In this document: piece by piece, positions 24,088 through 31,758 of the stretch
Layout of the letters: each line of letters opens with the position of its first letter
How positions within the stretch are numbered: position 1 is the stretch's first letter
Assembly: GCA_002482725.1 (NCBI GenBank)
Contig: DLGO01000027.1
Location: 27,719-62,050 of the forward strand
Origin: Bacteroidetes bacterium UBA7692
GTDB lineage: Bacteria; Bacteroidota; Bacteroidia; Chitinophagales; LD1
Length of the DNA: 34,332 nucleotides
Reading direction: 5' to 3'
The notes under the pieces: generated by a model
Seen by the model: only the letters and a program-made list of their open reading frames with translations
What the model was told of the DNA's origin: nothing
Database searches by the model: none
Made by a program: the position numbers and the translations under genes

Positions 24088-24771
24088 CTAGCTGAGGCTT
24101 TTTTTTTTCGCAACAGCAGGCTTTGCTGTTTTGGTTATTCTTGTTTTGGCCGCCTTCTTTGGTTCGGGTATCTGTCCGTCTTTTGCGTTGTCATACTTCT
24201 TGGCCAGGGCATCCAGGGTTAACTTGCTTATCACAGATTTATCCTTTAATGTTATATCTGCCTCACTGGCGTACTTATCTTCTTTCTTTATCAGCAGCCA
24301 CGCGTTCTCCTGTTTGCCGTTGCGTATTTTTACCAAGTCAAATTCTCCTTTCAGCTTTTTGCCTTTCAGTATAAAATTCAGGTGGCCTTTTTTCAATCCT
24401 GCCAGTAGTGCCTTTTCGCTTTCCTTCTTATCTTTTTCGCCATTGGCCAAATAGGTTCCATTGTCCCATACTATCACATTTCCGCCACCATAGTTACCCT
24501 CCGGTATATTTCCCTCAAAGTCTTTGTAATCGTAAGGATGGTCTTCTACCATCATGGACAGCCGCTTATCGCCCGGGTTCATACTGGGGCCTTTTGGCAC
24601 AGCCCAGCTCTTCAGCACTCCTTCCATCTCTAACCGTAAATCGTAATGCAGATGAGAGGCGTGGTGTTTCTGCACTACAAATATCAGTGCATCTTTATCC
24701 TCCTTGGTTTTGCCCGTTGGCTCAGGCGTTTTGCCAAAGTTGCGTTTCTTATTATACAGTGCCAGTGCCAT
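24088..24771 (-). CDS. ligD: LigD, 3'-phosphoesterase domain (upstream part of ligD)
   Basis: About 227 residues from the ATG at 24771 (MALALYNKKRNFGKTPEP), the normal LigD beginning. The phosphoesterase domain is complete: HHASHLHYDLRLE, SWAVPKGPSMNPGDKRL, VEDHPYDYKDFEGNIPEGNY and WLLIKKEDKYA. It trims 3' ends to 3'-OH before ligation. After a basic linker (KAAKTRITKTAKPAV) the frame reaches the A10 tract and stops at 24088. If the ribosome or polymerase shifts -1 there, the product is a continuous protein of about 858 residues with the order phosphoesterase-ligase-polymerase, the standard LigD size. Confidence 0.9.
   Translation of the reverse strand: MALALYNKKRNFGKTPEPTGKTKEDKDALIFVVQKHHASHLHYDLRLEMEGVLKSWAVPKGPSMNPGDKRLSMMVEDHPYDYKDFEGNIPEGNYGGGNVIVWDNGTYLANGEKDKKESEKALLAGLKKGHLNFILKGKKLKGEFDLVKIRNGKQENAWLLIKKEDKYASEADITLKDKSVISKLTLDALAKKYDNAKDGQIPEPKKAAKTRITKTAKPAVAKKKSLS
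24098..24108 (-). other. A10-G slippery tract joining the two ligD frames
   Basis: The coding strand reads GCG, ten A, then GCCTCAG. In frame 0: AAA AAA AAA AGC CTC AGC TAG. A -1 shift gives AAA AAA AAA AAG CCT CAG, entering the ligase frame. The end of the tract is A AAA AAG, the heptamer used by E. coli dnaX. An A11 or A8 tract would restore a single gene. CTCAG just after the tract can pair with CTGAG about 25 bases on. Confidence 0.8.
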
Positions 24772-24804
24772 AATTCTATTGTTTAATACTGATTGGATAC
24801 TTTC

Positions 24805-24849
24805 AAAATCACAAAAAGGAAAGATGCAGCGTTTAGCCGCACCTTTCCT
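24805..24849 (-). terminator. Terminator of the OmpA-like gene
   Basis: Minus strand: AGGAAAGGTGCGGC pairs with GCTGCATCTTTCCT (two G-U pairs) around TAAAC, followed by TTTTTGTGATTTTG. It lies 24 bp after the stop. Confidence 0.8.
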
Positions 24850-24872
24850 CTTTGATCCTGTATTCAATTTTA

Positions 24873-25664
24873 CTAGTTCAATAACTTGTAAAGTTCATTC
24901 AGGTTTGGAGATATGATGATATCTGTCCTTCTGTTACTGGCTTTACCTTCGGTAGTAGTATTAGGTGCCACCGGGTGGAATTCTCCACGGCCTGCTGCCA
25001 CTATTCTGTGTGGGTCTACTCCATAGTCTTTGGTAAGTATGCGCACTATAGATGTTGCACGACCAGTACTCAACGACCAGTTATCCGGGAAATCAGTCCT
25101 GCGGATAGGGATTGTATCTGTATGGCCTTCTATGGTAACACTTATATCAGATGTTACATTCAATACTTTTGCAAGTGTACCAAGTGCTTCACGGCCCTTA
25201 GGGTCTACTACTGCACTACCTGATTTAAAAAGCAGCTTCTCTTGTAGCGATACATATACTTTGCCATCTTTTATATCCACCAATAGCTCATCTGCATTAA
25301 AGTTAACCAATGCATCTGCTATAGTTTTTTTCAGGTTGTTCATCGCATTTTTTTGCGCGTTTATCAGGTCCTGTAGGTCTTTCAATCTCTTAGCCTGTTC
25401 TGCTATCGTCATTTTTGATCTTGAAGCCAGGGTTTCCAGGTCTTTTTGCGAATTGGCATTTTGAGATTGCAACAATGAGCGTTCGCGCTCCAGGTCTTGC
25501 AGGCTTAGGTTACACTTGTCAAGCAAACCGTGTGTTTGCGAACTATCTCTTTGAAGGCGGTTTGCACGCTCTTCAGATGTCAGGAATTTACCTTTAGATA
25601 CGCACGAAGAGAGCGAAAGGCTTAATCCCAGGGCTGCTACTAATGAAACTTGCAGTATGTTTTT
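24873..25664 (-). CDS. OmpA-family lipoprotein with coiled coil
   Basis: 263 residues from the ATG at 25664. Signal and lipobox LSLSSC are followed by a coiled-coil region of about 100 residues (LQDLERERSLLQSQNANSQK through LKDLQDLINAQKNAMNNLKK). The C-terminal OmpA/MotB domain carries FKSGSAVVDPKG, VTIEGHTDTIPI, WSLSTGRATSIVRIL and the peptidoglycan-contact segment ASNRRTDIII. It should link the outer membrane to peptidoglycan. It is like the MotB-type OmpA lipoproteins common in Bacteroidota. It has its own terminator ahead of ligD. Confidence 0.9.
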   Translation of the reverse strand, partial: KNILQVSLVAALGLSLSLSSCVSKGKFLTSEERANRLQRDSSQTHGLLDKCNLSLQDLERERSLLQSQNANSQKDLETLASRSKMTIAEQAKRLKDLQDLINAQKNAMNNLKKTIADALVNFNADELLVDIKDGKVYVSLQEKLLFKSGSAVVDPKGREALGTLAKVLNVTSDISVTIEGHTDTIPIRRTDFPDNWSLSTGRATSIVRILTKDYGVDPHRIVAAGRGEFHPVAPNTTTEGKASNRRTDIIISPNLNELYKLLN

Positions 25665-25992
25665 CATGTTTTGTTGAATTTTAAGTAAGAAGATGTTTGT
25701 CCACAAAGGAACACAGTGTCTATTAAGCTATCGTGCTTCGATACTCATTATGCACTTGTCCTTAGTATATGGGATAAAGTTCTATGCCTTGGTTTTGTTA
25801 AAAAACCGCATGCATAACGAGGAAATATTTCCGCAAAGGAGTATGCAGGTTGTAGAGCTACTACCTCTCAAAAGGCTTATACGGGTATATCTGCATAAGG
25901 CACAGAATTGTATTAGCTTCAGAACACTTTCTTTTAGCCTTGTTTTGGGCAGAACGGTGGAGCATACTTAACAACTTATTAAACTTAATTGT
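25665..25992. other. Intergenic region between divergent OmpA-like and collagen-like genes
   Basis: 328 bp that should hold both promoters. TTCCTTTG on the minus strand near the OmpA-like gene and TAGCCTTG on the plus strand near 25934 are single-mismatch relatives of TAnnTTTG; neither is convincing. No gene or repeat seen. Confidence 0.4.
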
Positions 25993-26445
25993 ATGAAAAC
26001 GTTTATGAAAAACTTCTTGGTGGCCATGTTTATTATCGGCACTATGTCTTTTACTATCAAGACACTTACAAGTCAAAATTTCACTACAGCTAAGGGCGAA
26101 GAAAATATGATGACAAGCATGCTTCAGGGTGTACCAAGCTACTCTGGGACCACAGGATATGTAGGGCAAACTGGATATATGGGTCAAACCGGAAATACAG
26201 GACCAACAGGGTACACTGGTCAGACAGGATATCCCGGTGCTACAGGCAGTACCGGATTCAAAGGCAATACAGGATATAGCGGACCAACCGGCAATTCCGG
26301 GCCTGTGGGAAATACAGGACCAACGGGCACTACAGGCTTTACCGGTACTACCGGGTTTACAGGGCCAACAGGAATGAACCCAAACAACACACCAGGGTCA
26401 ACAACATTTCCAAACCCACCGGGTTCTTTGAGTACACCAAAATAA
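25993..26445 (+). CDS. Secreted collagen-like Gly-X-Thr repeat protein
   Basis: 150 residues. The N-terminus KNFLVAMFIIGTMSFTIKTL is a signal or anchor segment. Residues 52-126 are 25 uninterrupted Gly-X-Y triplets with Thr dominating the Y position and Tyr/Phe, Gln, Pro and Asn in X (GYTGQTGYPGATGSTGF). The tail is Pro/Asn/Ser-rich (NPPGSLSTPK). Thr-rich triplets recall the glycosylated collagen-like filament of Bacillus BclA. A triple helix is plausible, though the aromatic X residues are unusual. No globular or anchoring domain is visible. A terminator follows at 26539. Confidence 0.82.
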   Translation: MKTFMKNFLVAMFIIGTMSFTIKTLTSQNFTTAKGEENMMTSMLQGVPSYSGTTGYVGQTGYMGQTGNTGPTGYTGQTGYPGATGSTGFKGNTGYSGPTGNSGPVGNTGPTGTTGFTGTTGFTGPTGMNPNNTPGSTTFPNPPGSLSTPK

Positions 26446-26538
26446 GGAGTGAGAGAATGTTTTGCTATTGGTGAAAACGCCATATTGAGCATTTAATTCC
26501 CCATTAGCTCCATTATTTATACTTTATTGAAGATATAG

Positions 26539-26568
26539 CAATAGCCCCATGTTGGGGCATTGTTTTTT
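26539..26568 (+). terminator. Terminator of the collagen-like gene
   Basis: CAAT-A-GCCCC pairs with GGGGC-ATTG (one bulged A), 5-base loop ATGTT, followed by TTTTTT. Confidence 0.8.
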
Positions 26569-26594
26569 GTATAAATACCTAAAAGCAATAGATC

Positions 26595-26828
26595 ATGGAT
26601 ACGGATAAAGCAGGCAACACCCAAAAGCCGGAAGATATAAAAGCAACGAATGAGGACGTTAACCTGGATCAGGATATACTGAATGATATTTTTCATACAG
26701 AGGTAAATCCATATGCGCACAAGCGTAGCCATAAAGAGGCCGGCGATGATGAAATAGATCCGCTGAGCCACAGGAGAAAGGATGGAAAAAGCGATGATAC
26801 TCCCCCGGAGCGATTTGTAAGCCTTTAG
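26595..26828 (+). CDS. Small hydrophilic protein of unknown function
   Basis: 77 residues, Asp/Glu/Lys/His-rich, with one mildly amphipathic stretch (VNLDQDILNDIFHTEVNPYA) flanked by charged, disordered sequence (RRKDGKSDDTPPER). There is no Cys. It begins 26 bp after the terminator of the collagen-like gene. I recognise no family. Confidence 0.55.
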   Translation: MDTDKAGNTQKPEDIKATNEDVNLDQDILNDIFHTEVNPYAHKRSHKEAGDDEIDPLSHRRKDGKSDDTPPERFVSL

Positions 26829-26894
26829 TCATCAGTCTTTCAGTTCTGTTTGTTATACATCCGAACTTTCACCCCACCCAAAACAGAATAAAAA

Positions 26895-27821
26895 ATGCAA
26901 TTTGAAAAAATAAGGAAAAGTTGGAACATGTTCAGGAACAGTTTCCAGCTTTTCAAGAATCATGATACACTTACATTAGGCGCAGCTCTGTCTTACTATA
27001 CAGTATTCTCGCTGGCACCCATGATGATCATAGTAATATCGGTTGTAGGATCCATACTAGGGCCGGAAGCAGTACTTGGCGAAATTCAGGGACAGGTACA
27101 GAGCTTTATGGGTAAGCAAAGTGCGGTGCAATTGCAATCCATGATAAAGGCTGCTTACAAGCCGGGAACCAATGGTATTGCTACTATTATAGCAGTGGTA
27201 CTGCTGCTTATAGGTGCCACTAGTGTATTTGAGCAGATGCGTACTTCGCTGAACACTATCTGGGATGTAAAGCCACAGGCAAAGCAGCCGATACTTCAAT
27301 TTTTTGTGAACAGATTATTTTCCTTTGCAATGATTGGGTGCCTGGGATTTTTGCTCCTGGTATCTTTTGTAATCCATTCCGGGCTTTCTGCGTTCACCAA
27401 CTACCTGAACAATTACCTGCCTGAAATTTCTCTTTTTATATTTAAACTGATAGAGAGTGTCATCTCCTATTTTATAACAGCTGTGCTGCTTGCTATGGTG
27501 TATAAGTTCATGTCAGATGCCAAGCTGAAGTGGAATAGTGTATGGCTTGGAGCGCTGTTTACCTCATTTCTTTTCAGCATTGGCAAATACTTGATAGGAT
27601 TGTATATAAGCACCAGCAACATTGGCGATACATACGGGGCTGCCGGCTCTGTGGTGGTTGTGCTGGCGTGGGTATTCTATTCCTCCCAGATAGTCTTCTT
27701 CGGGGCAGAATTTACCCGTGCGCTTGCTATAGAGCGTGGAGTGCCGCTGGACCCTAAAGCTATAAAGCCTAATGTGCAGGTAGGTATAGTGAATAAAACA
27801 GTAATAGAAAAAAAGGAATAA
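26895..27821 (+). CDS. YihY/BrkB-family inner-membrane protein
   Basis: 308 residues with six hydrophobic segments. The family signature is in LTLGAALSYYTVFSLAPMMI near the N-terminus, GATSVFEQMRTSLNTIWDV in the middle, and FTSFLFSIGKYLIGLYISTS plus GAAGSVVVVLAWVFYSSQIV near the end. Once called ribonuclease BN in error, the family is now thought to be a membrane protein or transporter of unknown substrate. It appears monocistronic. Confidence 0.93.
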   Translation: MQFEKIRKSWNMFRNSFQLFKNHDTLTLGAALSYYTVFSLAPMMIIVISVVGSILGPEAVLGEIQGQVQSFMGKQSAVQLQSMIKAAYKPGTNGIATIIAVVLLLIGATSVFEQMRTSLNTIWDVKPQAKQPILQFFVNRLFSFAMIGCLGFLLLVSFVIHSGLSAFTNYLNNYLPEISLFIFKLIESVISYFITAVLLAMVYKFMSDAKLKWNSVWLGALFTSFLFSIGKYLIGLYISTSNIGDTYGAAGSVVVVLAWVFYSSQIVFFGAEFTRALAIERGVPLDPKAIKPNVQVGIVNKTVIEKKE

Positions 27822-27931
27822 GTGGTGGCATGCATTTATAAGGTGTAATGCAGCAGTGCCGTAATTGATGATTGATACAAATATGGCGGTACGGCAAAAC
27901 AAATTTTATAAATAAAGAAAATATACAAACC

Positions 27932-28117
27932 ATGGACAAGCTGGAAATCAAAGGCCGTTGGAACGAGCTGAAAGGAAAAGTAAAACAAGCGTATGCTGAA
28001 CTTACTGAAGACGACTTAACTTATGATGAAGGCCAGGAAGACGAACTGGTTGGAAAGATTCAACAGAAAACAGGCAAAACGAGAGAAGAATTGGTTAAAT
28101 GGATCAATTCCCTGTAA
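27932..28117 (+). CDS. CsbD-family stress protein
   Basis: 61 residues from the ATG at 27932 (MDKLEIKGRWNELKGKVKQA), the family's exact beginning; an upstream start would add 20 non-family residues. YAELTEDDLTYDEGQEDELV and GKIQQKTGKTREELVKWI complete a small helical bundle. CsbD is a general-stress protein in Bacillus (sigma-B controlled), and homologues accumulate under osmotic or acid stress; the molecular role is unknown. It has its own terminator. Confidence 0.93.
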   Translation: MDKLEIKGRWNELKGKVKQAYAELTEDDLTYDEGQEDELVGKIQQKTGKTREELVKWINSL

Positions 28118-28137
28118 GCACGGTAAAACGTGCATGA

Positions 28138-28169
28138 AATGCCCTTGCAATAGCAGGGGCATTTTTTTT
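28138..28169 (+). terminator. Terminator of the CsbD gene
   Basis: AATGCCCTTGC pairs with GCAGGGGCATT (one T-G pair), loop AATA, followed by eight T. It starts 21 bp after the stop. Confidence 0.88.
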
Positions 28170-28196
28170 GATACAAACTCATACAATACTTGAAAG

Positions 28197-29255
28197 ATGA
28201 AGACTGCCGATATTGCTGCCCTAAGGTTAGAAGCCAGATCTATGAAGCTGGTATATACTTCCGATTCCACTCCCGGCTATACGCGCGAGCGCAAGGGAAA
28301 GGATTATGTCTTTTTTGATACTGCCGGAAGCCCCATAATTGATGAAGATGAGCTGAAGCGGATTAAATCCCTGGTGTTGCCTCCTGCCTGGGAACAGGTA
28401 TGGATTTGCCCGAAAGTTAACGGTCACCTGCAGGCAACCGGTATAGATGTGGCAGGTAGGAAACAATACAAATATCATCCGTCTTGGAGCAGAATGCGCA
28501 ACGAGCGTAAGCACAACCGCATGGCAGATTTTGCCAAAGCCTTGCCGCTTATAAGGGAGCAGGTAGAAAAGGATTTGAGCAGAAAAGAATTCAGCAAAGA
28601 GAAAGTAGTTGCTCTGGCTATCAGCGTAATGGATAAAACGCTGATAAGGGTGGGCAATTCTGAATATACAAAGCTTTATGGCTCTTATGGCCTCACCAGC
28701 CTGCGCAATAAGCAAATCAACATATCCGGTAGCAAGATGGTGATTGCATTTAAAGGTAAGAAGGGTGTGTTCCAGGAAATAAAGGTAACACACACCAGAC
28801 TGGCATATATACTGAAGAAGCTGAAGGATATACCCGGACAGGAGCTGTTTCAATATTATGATACCGATGGAACAAAGAAAACGCTTGAATCGGGCGATGT
28901 TAACCACTACATAGCGGAGGTGAGCGGTCAGGATTTTACGGCAAAAGATTTTCGTACATGGTGGGGAACAGTTAGTGCAGCGGTGTACCTGGCAGGCGAA
29001 GACCTGTCACCGGACCTGCCATTGAAAAAGAGCATACTAGAAACCCTGGATTTTGTTGCCGGAAAGCTGGGTAATACGCGTACTGTGTGTAAAAAGTACT
29101 ATGTGCACCCTAAGCTGCTGAGCGACTATGAAGAAGGCAAGTTTGATAAGTACCTGACCAAATTGAAAAGTGCGAATCAATTGAATGGTGAAAAACAAGA
29201 AGTACAGGAGAAGATCATAATGGAGTTTATTATGAAAGAATGTATGGCTGCCTAA
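28197..29255 (+). CDS. DNA topoisomerase IB (poxvirus type)
   Basis: 352 residues. The N-terminal domain has YTRERKGKDYVFFD and LPPAWEQVWICP. The catalytic residues are visible: Arg151 in LIRVGNSEY, the Lys of GKKG (187-190), Arg253 in DFRTWWGT, and the tyrosine nucleophile (probably Tyr302) in CKKYYVHPKLL. The enzyme relaxes positive and negative supercoils through a 3'-phosphotyrosyl link without ATP. It occurs sporadically in bacteria, often near stress and repair genes. It overlaps the convergent DUF748 gene by 4 bp at its 3' end. Confidence 0.95.
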   Translation: MKTADIAALRLEARSMKLVYTSDSTPGYTRERKGKDYVFFDTAGSPIIDEDELKRIKSLVLPPAWEQVWICPKVNGHLQATGIDVAGRKQYKYHPSWSRMRNERKHNRMADFAKALPLIREQVEKDLSRKEFSKEKVVALAISVMDKTLIRVGNSEYTKLYGSYGLTSLRNKQINISGSKMVIAFKGKKGVFQEIKVTHTRLAYILKKLKDIPGQELFQYYDTDGTKKTLESGDVNHYIAEVSGQDFTAKDFRTWWGTVSAAVYLAGEDLSPDLPLKKSILETLDFVAGKLGNTRTVCKKYYVHPKLLSDYEEGKFDKYLTKLKSANQLNGEKQEVQEKIIMEFIMKECMAA

Positions 29256-30322
29256 CCGGTTATCTTATCTACAGAGTTAATATTCACCTCATTGTCTATC
29301 GAGGGTTTCAACGCTTTGCCAAATGCATTGCCGAATATCTCTGCTATAGCCACAAACAAGTTTGTATGTGGATTTTTGAATGTACCTGAAACTGGTATTT
29401 TGGTAGCAATCTGATTTTTGATATGGTTCTTGAAAACAAAGAATGCCGCTCCCAGCACATGCTGCCATACTCTGTTTGCCAGATTCTTGTTGGAATCCTC
29501 GGGACCTACTATATCCAGGTCAAATACTTCAGGCTTTATATACCCGGTGAACTTGTTGTCTTTGCCTGCCACCTCTGCGAATAAGCTTAGCGTGCCACGG
29601 TTGACATCAAACTTACCAAACTCTTGTAGGAAATCGTTTAGCAATACCAGGTTTATGTTGCGCACTTCTGCATTGATGTCAAAGGCCGGGTCTTCCGGTG
29701 AAAGGTCTGCTTTTACATGAGCAGTCAGTTCTCCCTCCAGTAGCTTAGCCGTAAGCATTATATCGGTCGGCAAGGTATTGCTTGTAATCCTGCGAGACGA
29801 TATGTTCGATGCAAGTAATTGGAGGTCTGTTACCTGAATATCCAGCGTTGGTGTGTTCATAGGGTCTTTGTATTCAAAGCTTACGTTATTTATTGTTGTT
29901 TTTGTAAGTATAACAGGCACATCAATATCATAGAAGCTAAAGCCCGTTCCGGTTTCCTGCGTTGGTTTTTTGTTGTAATCCTTGGATATGATCAGGTTAA
30001 CACCGGAAATGAAAAGCTCTATATCCAAAGCCCCTGACAGAAGCATTTTCCTGTCTATTTTTACTTGTAACAAATCAAGGGAAAGAAAGGGAGTTGCAAC
30101 ATGCTCTTTACGCAGACGCAGCCCTTCTATGGTCAGTTCAGAACCAAAGCTTTTAATGGTTATGTTTTCTACCTGCCCATCATAATCATCCATTTTTTCC
30201 AATATACGGTTGATGGTGTATTTAGCCAGCCCTGGTATACGGGCTAAAAGGCTAATCATTGGCAATAGAAAGTAAGCCAGTTTCAGGTTAATTTTCCTGA
30301 TCAATTTCTTTTTGGTTTCCAT
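29252..30322 (-). CDS. DUF748/AsmA-like membrane-anchored protein
   Basis: 356 residues from the ATG at 30322 (METKKKLIRKINLKLAYFLL); a start 15 bp upstream is possible. One N-terminal membrane segment is followed by a long beta-rich region typical of AsmA/DUF748 repeats: VENITIKSFGSELTIEGLRL, LSLDLLQVKIDRKMLLSGAL, VRNINLVLLNDFLQEFGKFD, RGTLSLFAEVAGKDNKFTGY. The domain is related to bridge-like lipid-transfer proteins that extend into the periplasm. C-terminal KIPVSGTFKNPHTNLF fits this family. It is convergent with topoisomerase IB, overlapping by 4 bp. Confidence 0.8.
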   Translation of the reverse strand: METKKKLIRKINLKLAYFLLPMISLLARIPGLAKYTINRILEKMDDYDGQVENITIKSFGSELTIEGLRLRKEHVATPFLSLDLLQVKIDRKMLLSGALDIELFISGVNLIISKDYNKKPTQETGTGFSFYDIDVPVILTKTTINNVSFEYKDPMNTPTLDIQVTDLQLLASNISSRRITSNTLPTDIMLTAKLLEGELTAHVKADLSPEDPAFDINAEVRNINLVLLNDFLQEFGKFDVNRGTLSLFAEVAGKDNKFTGYIKPEVFDLDIVGPEDSNKNLANRVWQHVLGAAFFVFKNHIKNQIATKIPVSGTFKNPHTNLFVAIAEIFGNAFGKALKPSIDNEVNINSVDKITG

Positions 30323-30482
30323 AGCACAGGGCTTCAATCTTTGTGCCTTGGAGCATCAGCGATGGTGCCATGTTCATTCCGTTGCTGTTAGAGCATATTA
30401 ACTTCAGCAAAGGATGAAAATCCCCACACATGAGGCACTTTATCCCCAGTTTAAAAGTGAAATAGTGCTAAACGGCAATTTT

Positions 30483-30506
30483 TGGCATTAAATAACCCAT
30501 GGCATT
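30483..30506. repeat. Direct repeat TGGCATT upstream of the lmo0937-type gene
   Basis: TGGCATT occurs at 30483 and 30500, 17 bp apart, each followed by an AT-rich run. It is 70-90 bp before the gene and may be regulatory. It does not match a sigma-54 promoter: the GG and GC are 14 rather than 12 bp apart. Confidence 0.3.
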
Positions 30507-30573
30507 TATTTTTTGCCTTCATGCTATCACAAGACTGTGACACACATTTTTTCACTTACTAAATTCAATTAAC

Positions 30574-30729
30574 ATGGCAAATCTACTCTACGTAATTGCG
30601 GTAATATTGGTAATCGCATGGGCAATCGGATTCCTTGGCTATCACGCCGGAGGTTTAATCCACATTCTATTGGTAATCGCAGTTATATCTATTGTACTGC
30701 GACTTATTCGCGGCAGGGGTGCAGTTTAA
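30574..30729 (+). CDS. lmo0937-family (DUF5670-like) small membrane protein
   Basis: 51 residues read directly: MANLLYVIAVILVIAWAIGF, then LGYHAGGLIHILLVIAVISI and VLRLIRGRGAV. Two hydrophobic helices are joined by a GYHAGG turn and the end is basic, the exact layout of the lmo0937 family. These tiny proteins are common in stress-associated loci; function unknown. A strong terminator follows. Confidence 0.88.
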   Translation: MANLLYVIAVILVIAWAIGFLGYHAGGLIHILLVIAVISIVLRLIRGRGAV

Positions 30730-30771
30730 TTTTAAAACAACAACTCGAAATATTTTGGTGATGTAGATATT

Positions 30772-30807
30772 CCAATCCTGCCGATATATAAGCAGGATTG
30801 GTTTTTT
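30772..30807 (+). terminator. Terminator of the lmo0937-type gene
   Basis: CCAATCCTGC pairs perfectly with GCAGGATTGG around a 10-base loop, then TTTTTT. Confidence 0.9.
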
Positions 30808-30840
30808 GCTTTTTCTTATAATTTTTAAAACTGGAAGAAC

Positions 30841-31035
30841 ATGGAAAAAATGATGAGTACCAACGAAAGGTTTAAATTCAATAACCTGTGTACAAAGATC
30901 AAAACCCGCTACCCAAACCTATACGAAGAAATCGGTGGAAAAAACATTCGTAGGATATTGCGCAATACGCTACCCGAATATAGCTCTACCGCCACCACAG
31001 CTGACCATAGCTACCTAAGCACCAGCGACAAATAA
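30841..31035 (+). CDS. Small basic protein of unknown function
   Basis: 64 residues. The first 45 look helical and basic (RFKFNNLCTKIKTRYPNLYE, GGKNIRRILRNTL); the last 20 are Ser/Thr-rich and disordered. An ATG 34 bp after a terminator and two hairpins downstream make it a credible independent gene. A later in-frame ATG at 30853 is possible. No family recognised. Confidence 0.55.
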   Translation: MEKMMSTNERFKFNNLCTKIKTRYPNLYEEIGGKNIRRILRNTLPEYSSTATTADHSYLSTSDK

Positions 31036-31050
31036 AGATATACCAAAACA

Positions 31051-31095
31051 ACTTATGCCTAGCATAAGTTAGAATGCTCCTTATGGGGCATTTTT
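31051..31095 (+). terminator. Two hairpins downstream of the small basic gene
   Basis: ACTTATGC/GCATAAGT (31051-31069, 3-base loop) is followed by AATGCTCC/GGGGCATT (31073-31092, loop TTAT, one T-G pair) and TTTTT. The second is a standard terminator. Confidence 0.75.
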
Positions 31096-31133
31096 AGTTT
31101 ATGGCATTCATTTTATACACTTTGATAAAAACT

Positions 31134-31697
31134 ATGACAATGGACAACAAACTAAACAACAAAAAAGTAGCGGTGATAGTAGCCGATGGATTTGAAGAAT
31201 CTGAATTTACCAAACCTGTGGAAGCACTGAAAGGTGCAGGAGCACAGGTAGATGTGATATCGCTGAAAGCCGGAAAGGTAAAAGCATGGAGCGAAAAAGA
31301 TTGGGGAGGGGAATATGATGTAGATAAAACCATTGATGCTGTGAAAGAAGCGGACTATGACGCGCTGGTACTACCAGGTGGCGTAATGAATCCAGACCAG
31401 TTGCGTGCCAATGCAGAAGTGGTTGGTTTTGTTACAGACTTTATGACCAGCGGCAAGCCTGTAGCAGCAATATGCCACGGGCCATGGACCCTTATAGAAA
31501 CGGGTAAGCTTAAAGGAAAGAAAATGACCTCTTACCATTCTATTAAAACCGACCTGATAAATGCGGGTGCTGATTGGGTAGATGAAGAAGTGGTTGTAGA
31601 CCATGGCCTGGTAACCAGCCGCAAACCGGAGGACCTGGACGCATTTTGCCAAAAGATGCTGGAGGAAATAGCGGAGGGCAGGCACGGCAGGCGATAG
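31134..31697 (+). CDS. DJ-1/PfpI-family protein (type 1 glutamine amidotransferase fold)
   Basis: About 187 residues from the ATG at 31134; 31140 is an equal alternative, and a start at 31101 would lie against the preceding terminator. VAVIVADGFEESEFTKPVEA has the conserved Glu of the active site, ALVLPGGVMNPDQLRA follows, and AAICHGPWTLIE holds the nucleophile Cys. SYHSIKTDLINAGADWVDEE completes the PfpI subgroup pattern (YhbO/YraA-like). Members are reported as glyoxalase/deglycase or chaperone-like stress proteins. It stands alone, 61 bp before the exonuclease gene. Confidence 0.92.
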   Translation: MTMDNKLNNKKVAVIVADGFEESEFTKPVEALKGAGAQVDVISLKAGKVKAWSEKDWGGEYDVDKTIDAVKEADYDALVLPGGVMNPDQLRANAEVVGFVTDFMTSGKPVAAICHGPWTLIETGKLKGKKMTSYHSIKTDLINAGADWVDEEVVVDHGLVTSRKPEDLDAFCQKMLEEIAEGRHGRR

Positions 31698-31758
31698 AAA
31701 ACCATTTAAGCAGGTGTTGCTTTTCCAATCAAAACTTTTAGCCTAATTTGAGGTTGTA

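Noticed and set aside
24088..24771. Independent small phosphoesterase gene unrelated to the downstream ligase
   Set aside because: The -1 frame reads through to the standard LigD linker and KPMLATL start with only 8 bp between the frames, so one interrupted ligD is the better reading; separate function of the short product stays possible.
26220..26492. Pro/Val-rich antisense frame opposite the collagen-like gene
   Set aside because: Its PVGPV repeats mirror the Gly-X-Thr codons; the plus strand has the signal sequence and a terminator.
30500..30517. Sigma-54 promoter (TGGCA...TTGC)
   Set aside because: The GG and GC elements are 14 bp apart rather than 12, so the fit fails.
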